Assembly: GCA_021775715.1 (NCBI GenBank)
Contig: JAJFHI010000324.1
Span: forward strand, 1-6,047
Origin: Hyphomicrobiaceae bacterium
GTDB lineage: Bacteria; Pseudomonadota; Alphaproteobacteria; Rhizobiales; Hyphomicrobiaceae
Direction: 5' to 3'
Length of the DNA: 6,047 nucleotides
The stretch's first letter is position 1, and every line of letters begins with the position of its first letter. Of this stretch, positions 5,226-6,047 are shown piece after piece. The notes under the pieces are model-generated. The model had not been told where the DNA came from and ran no database searches. It saw nothing but the letters and a program-made list of their open reading frames with translations. Position numbers and translations under genes: made by a program.

Positions 5226-6047
5226 TTAAAAGGCGACTTGATCACCGCCTTTAAGGCCGAGCATGGCACGCGCGTCGTCGGGATTGGCAACGTCAAGCGA
5301 GAGGCCTTCTATGACTTTGCGTATTTTTGTAACCTGGTCGGCGTTGGATTTGGCAAGCTCGCCCGGTGCAATCCATAAAGAATCTTCAAGGCCGACTCGG
5401 ACATTGCTCCCTTGTGCCAACCCCATCGAGGCCAACGGCATTTGATTGCGCCCGGCTCCCAGGATCGACCATTGATAATCATTGCCAAATAGCCGGTCGG
5501 CGGTGCGCTTCATATGCATCAGGTCTTCTGGATGCCCGCCAATTCCACCCAGTAAGCCGAAAACCGATTGAATAAAAAATGGGGTTTTAGCCAGACCACG
5601 GTCAACAAAATGCGCTAGATTATAAAGGTGGGAAATATCGTAACATTCAAACTCAAAGCGCGTTCCATTTTCATTGCCGATTCGCAAAATCGTTTCGATA
5701 TCCTTGAATGTGTTTTTGAATACAAGGTCACGCGATTTTTCAAGATGTTCACGCTCCCACTCATGGGTAAATTCTTTGAACCGGTCGAGCATTGGATAGA
5801 GACCGAAATTCATTGACCCCATATTGAGTGATGCCACTTCCGGCTTAAAGGTTGTGGCAGGTCTCATTCTTTCTTCCACCGTCATATGTGGACTGCCGCC
5901 GGTGGTGATGTTAATCGCTGCGTTAGTGGATTGTTTAATACGTGGCAGGAATTGCTCGAACACTGCAGGATCTTGAGTGGGTCGGCCCGTCTCTGGGTCA
6001 CGGGCGTGCAAATGTAGTATCGAGGCACCGGCTTCGGCCGCTGCAAC
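5226..6047 (-). CDS. BKACE: beta-keto acid cleavage enzyme (3-keto-5-aminohexanoate cleavage family), 5' end outside window
   Basis: The frame is open to the window edge and gives 273 residues; about 34 N-terminal residues are missing by comparison with characterised Kce. BKACE enzymes are Zn-dependent TIM barrels that condense a beta-keto acid with acetyl-CoA and split the adduct to acetoacetate and a new acyl-CoA. Visible signatures are the zinc pair His-Leu-His in HLHARDP (fragment residues 12-18), TTGG (48-51), ASLNMGSMNFG (72-82), FECYD (133-137), FGLLGGIGG (163-171) and NVRVGLED (215-222). The last supplies the third zinc ligand Glu and the conserved Arg and Asp equivalent to Kce Arg226, Glu230 and Asp231. 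The WEREHLEKSRDLVFKNTFKDIE insertion marks a longer proteobacterial subgroup. The true substrate (3-keto-5-aminohexanoate, dehydrocarnitine, beta-ketoglutarate, beta-ketoadipate and others are known in the family) cannot be decided here. It probably forms a unit with the SDR gene. Confidence 0.92.
   Translation of the reverse strand, partial: VAAAEAGASILHLHARDPETGRPTQDPAVFEQFLPRIKQSTNAAINITTGGSPHMTVEERMRPATTFKPEVASLNMGSMNFGLYPMLDRFKEFTHEWEREHLEKSRDLVFKNTFKDIETILRIGNENGTRFEFECYDISHLYNLAHFVDRGLAKTPFFIQSVFGLLGGIGGHPEDLMHMKRTADRLFGNDYQWSILGAGRNQMPLASMGLAQGSNVRVGLEDSLWIAPGELAKSNADQVTKIRKVIEGLSLDVANPDDARAMLGLKGGDQVAF

Overview
The window looks like bacterial chromosome, most probably from a proteobacterium and plausibly an alphaproteobacterium (marine or soil). 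I infer this from protein style: a DUF167/YggU protein, a rhizobial-type malonyl-CoA synthetase, a BKACE enzyme and an FabG-like dehydrogenase. No rRNA, tRNA, transposase, integrase or CRISPR array is visible, and the species cannot be named from the sequence.

Left part (1-1665). The 3' end of an uncharacterised, probably membrane-anchored helical protein runs rightward and converges on a leftward DUF167 gene. Just upstream of the DUF167 start lies a perfect 20-bp palindrome, 26 bp with one mismatched pair. This is the most striking non-coding signal in the window. Next comes a leftward gene for an unknown protein with one transmembrane helix and a beta-rich extracytoplasmic domain.

Middle (1666-2656). 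A leftward NTF2/SnoaL-like gene may be preceded by, and overlap by ATGA, a very small ORF of 32 codons with a good Shine-Dalgarno sequence. Between it and the next gene is a divergent control region with several short inverted repeats.

Right part (2657-6047). A complete rightward AMP-forming ligase gene, matB (malonate to malonyl-CoA), converges on two leftward genes: an SDR dehydrogenase and, upstream of it, a 5'-truncated BKACE gene (beta-keto acid cleavage enzyme). The last three suggest a small catabolic module. The SDR could oxidise a 3-hydroxy acid to a 3-keto acid. BKACE could then exchange it with acetyl-CoA to give acetoacetate plus a new acyl-CoA. MatB would supply or share malonyl-CoA. 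The families are clear, but the substrates and the linkage are inference.

By eye, third codon positions are richer in G/C in the genes left of about 1670 than in matB, so the window may join DNA of two compositions. I found no clearly novel system. The best leads are the palindrome, the coupled small ORF, and the BKACE-SDR-MatB neighbourhood.
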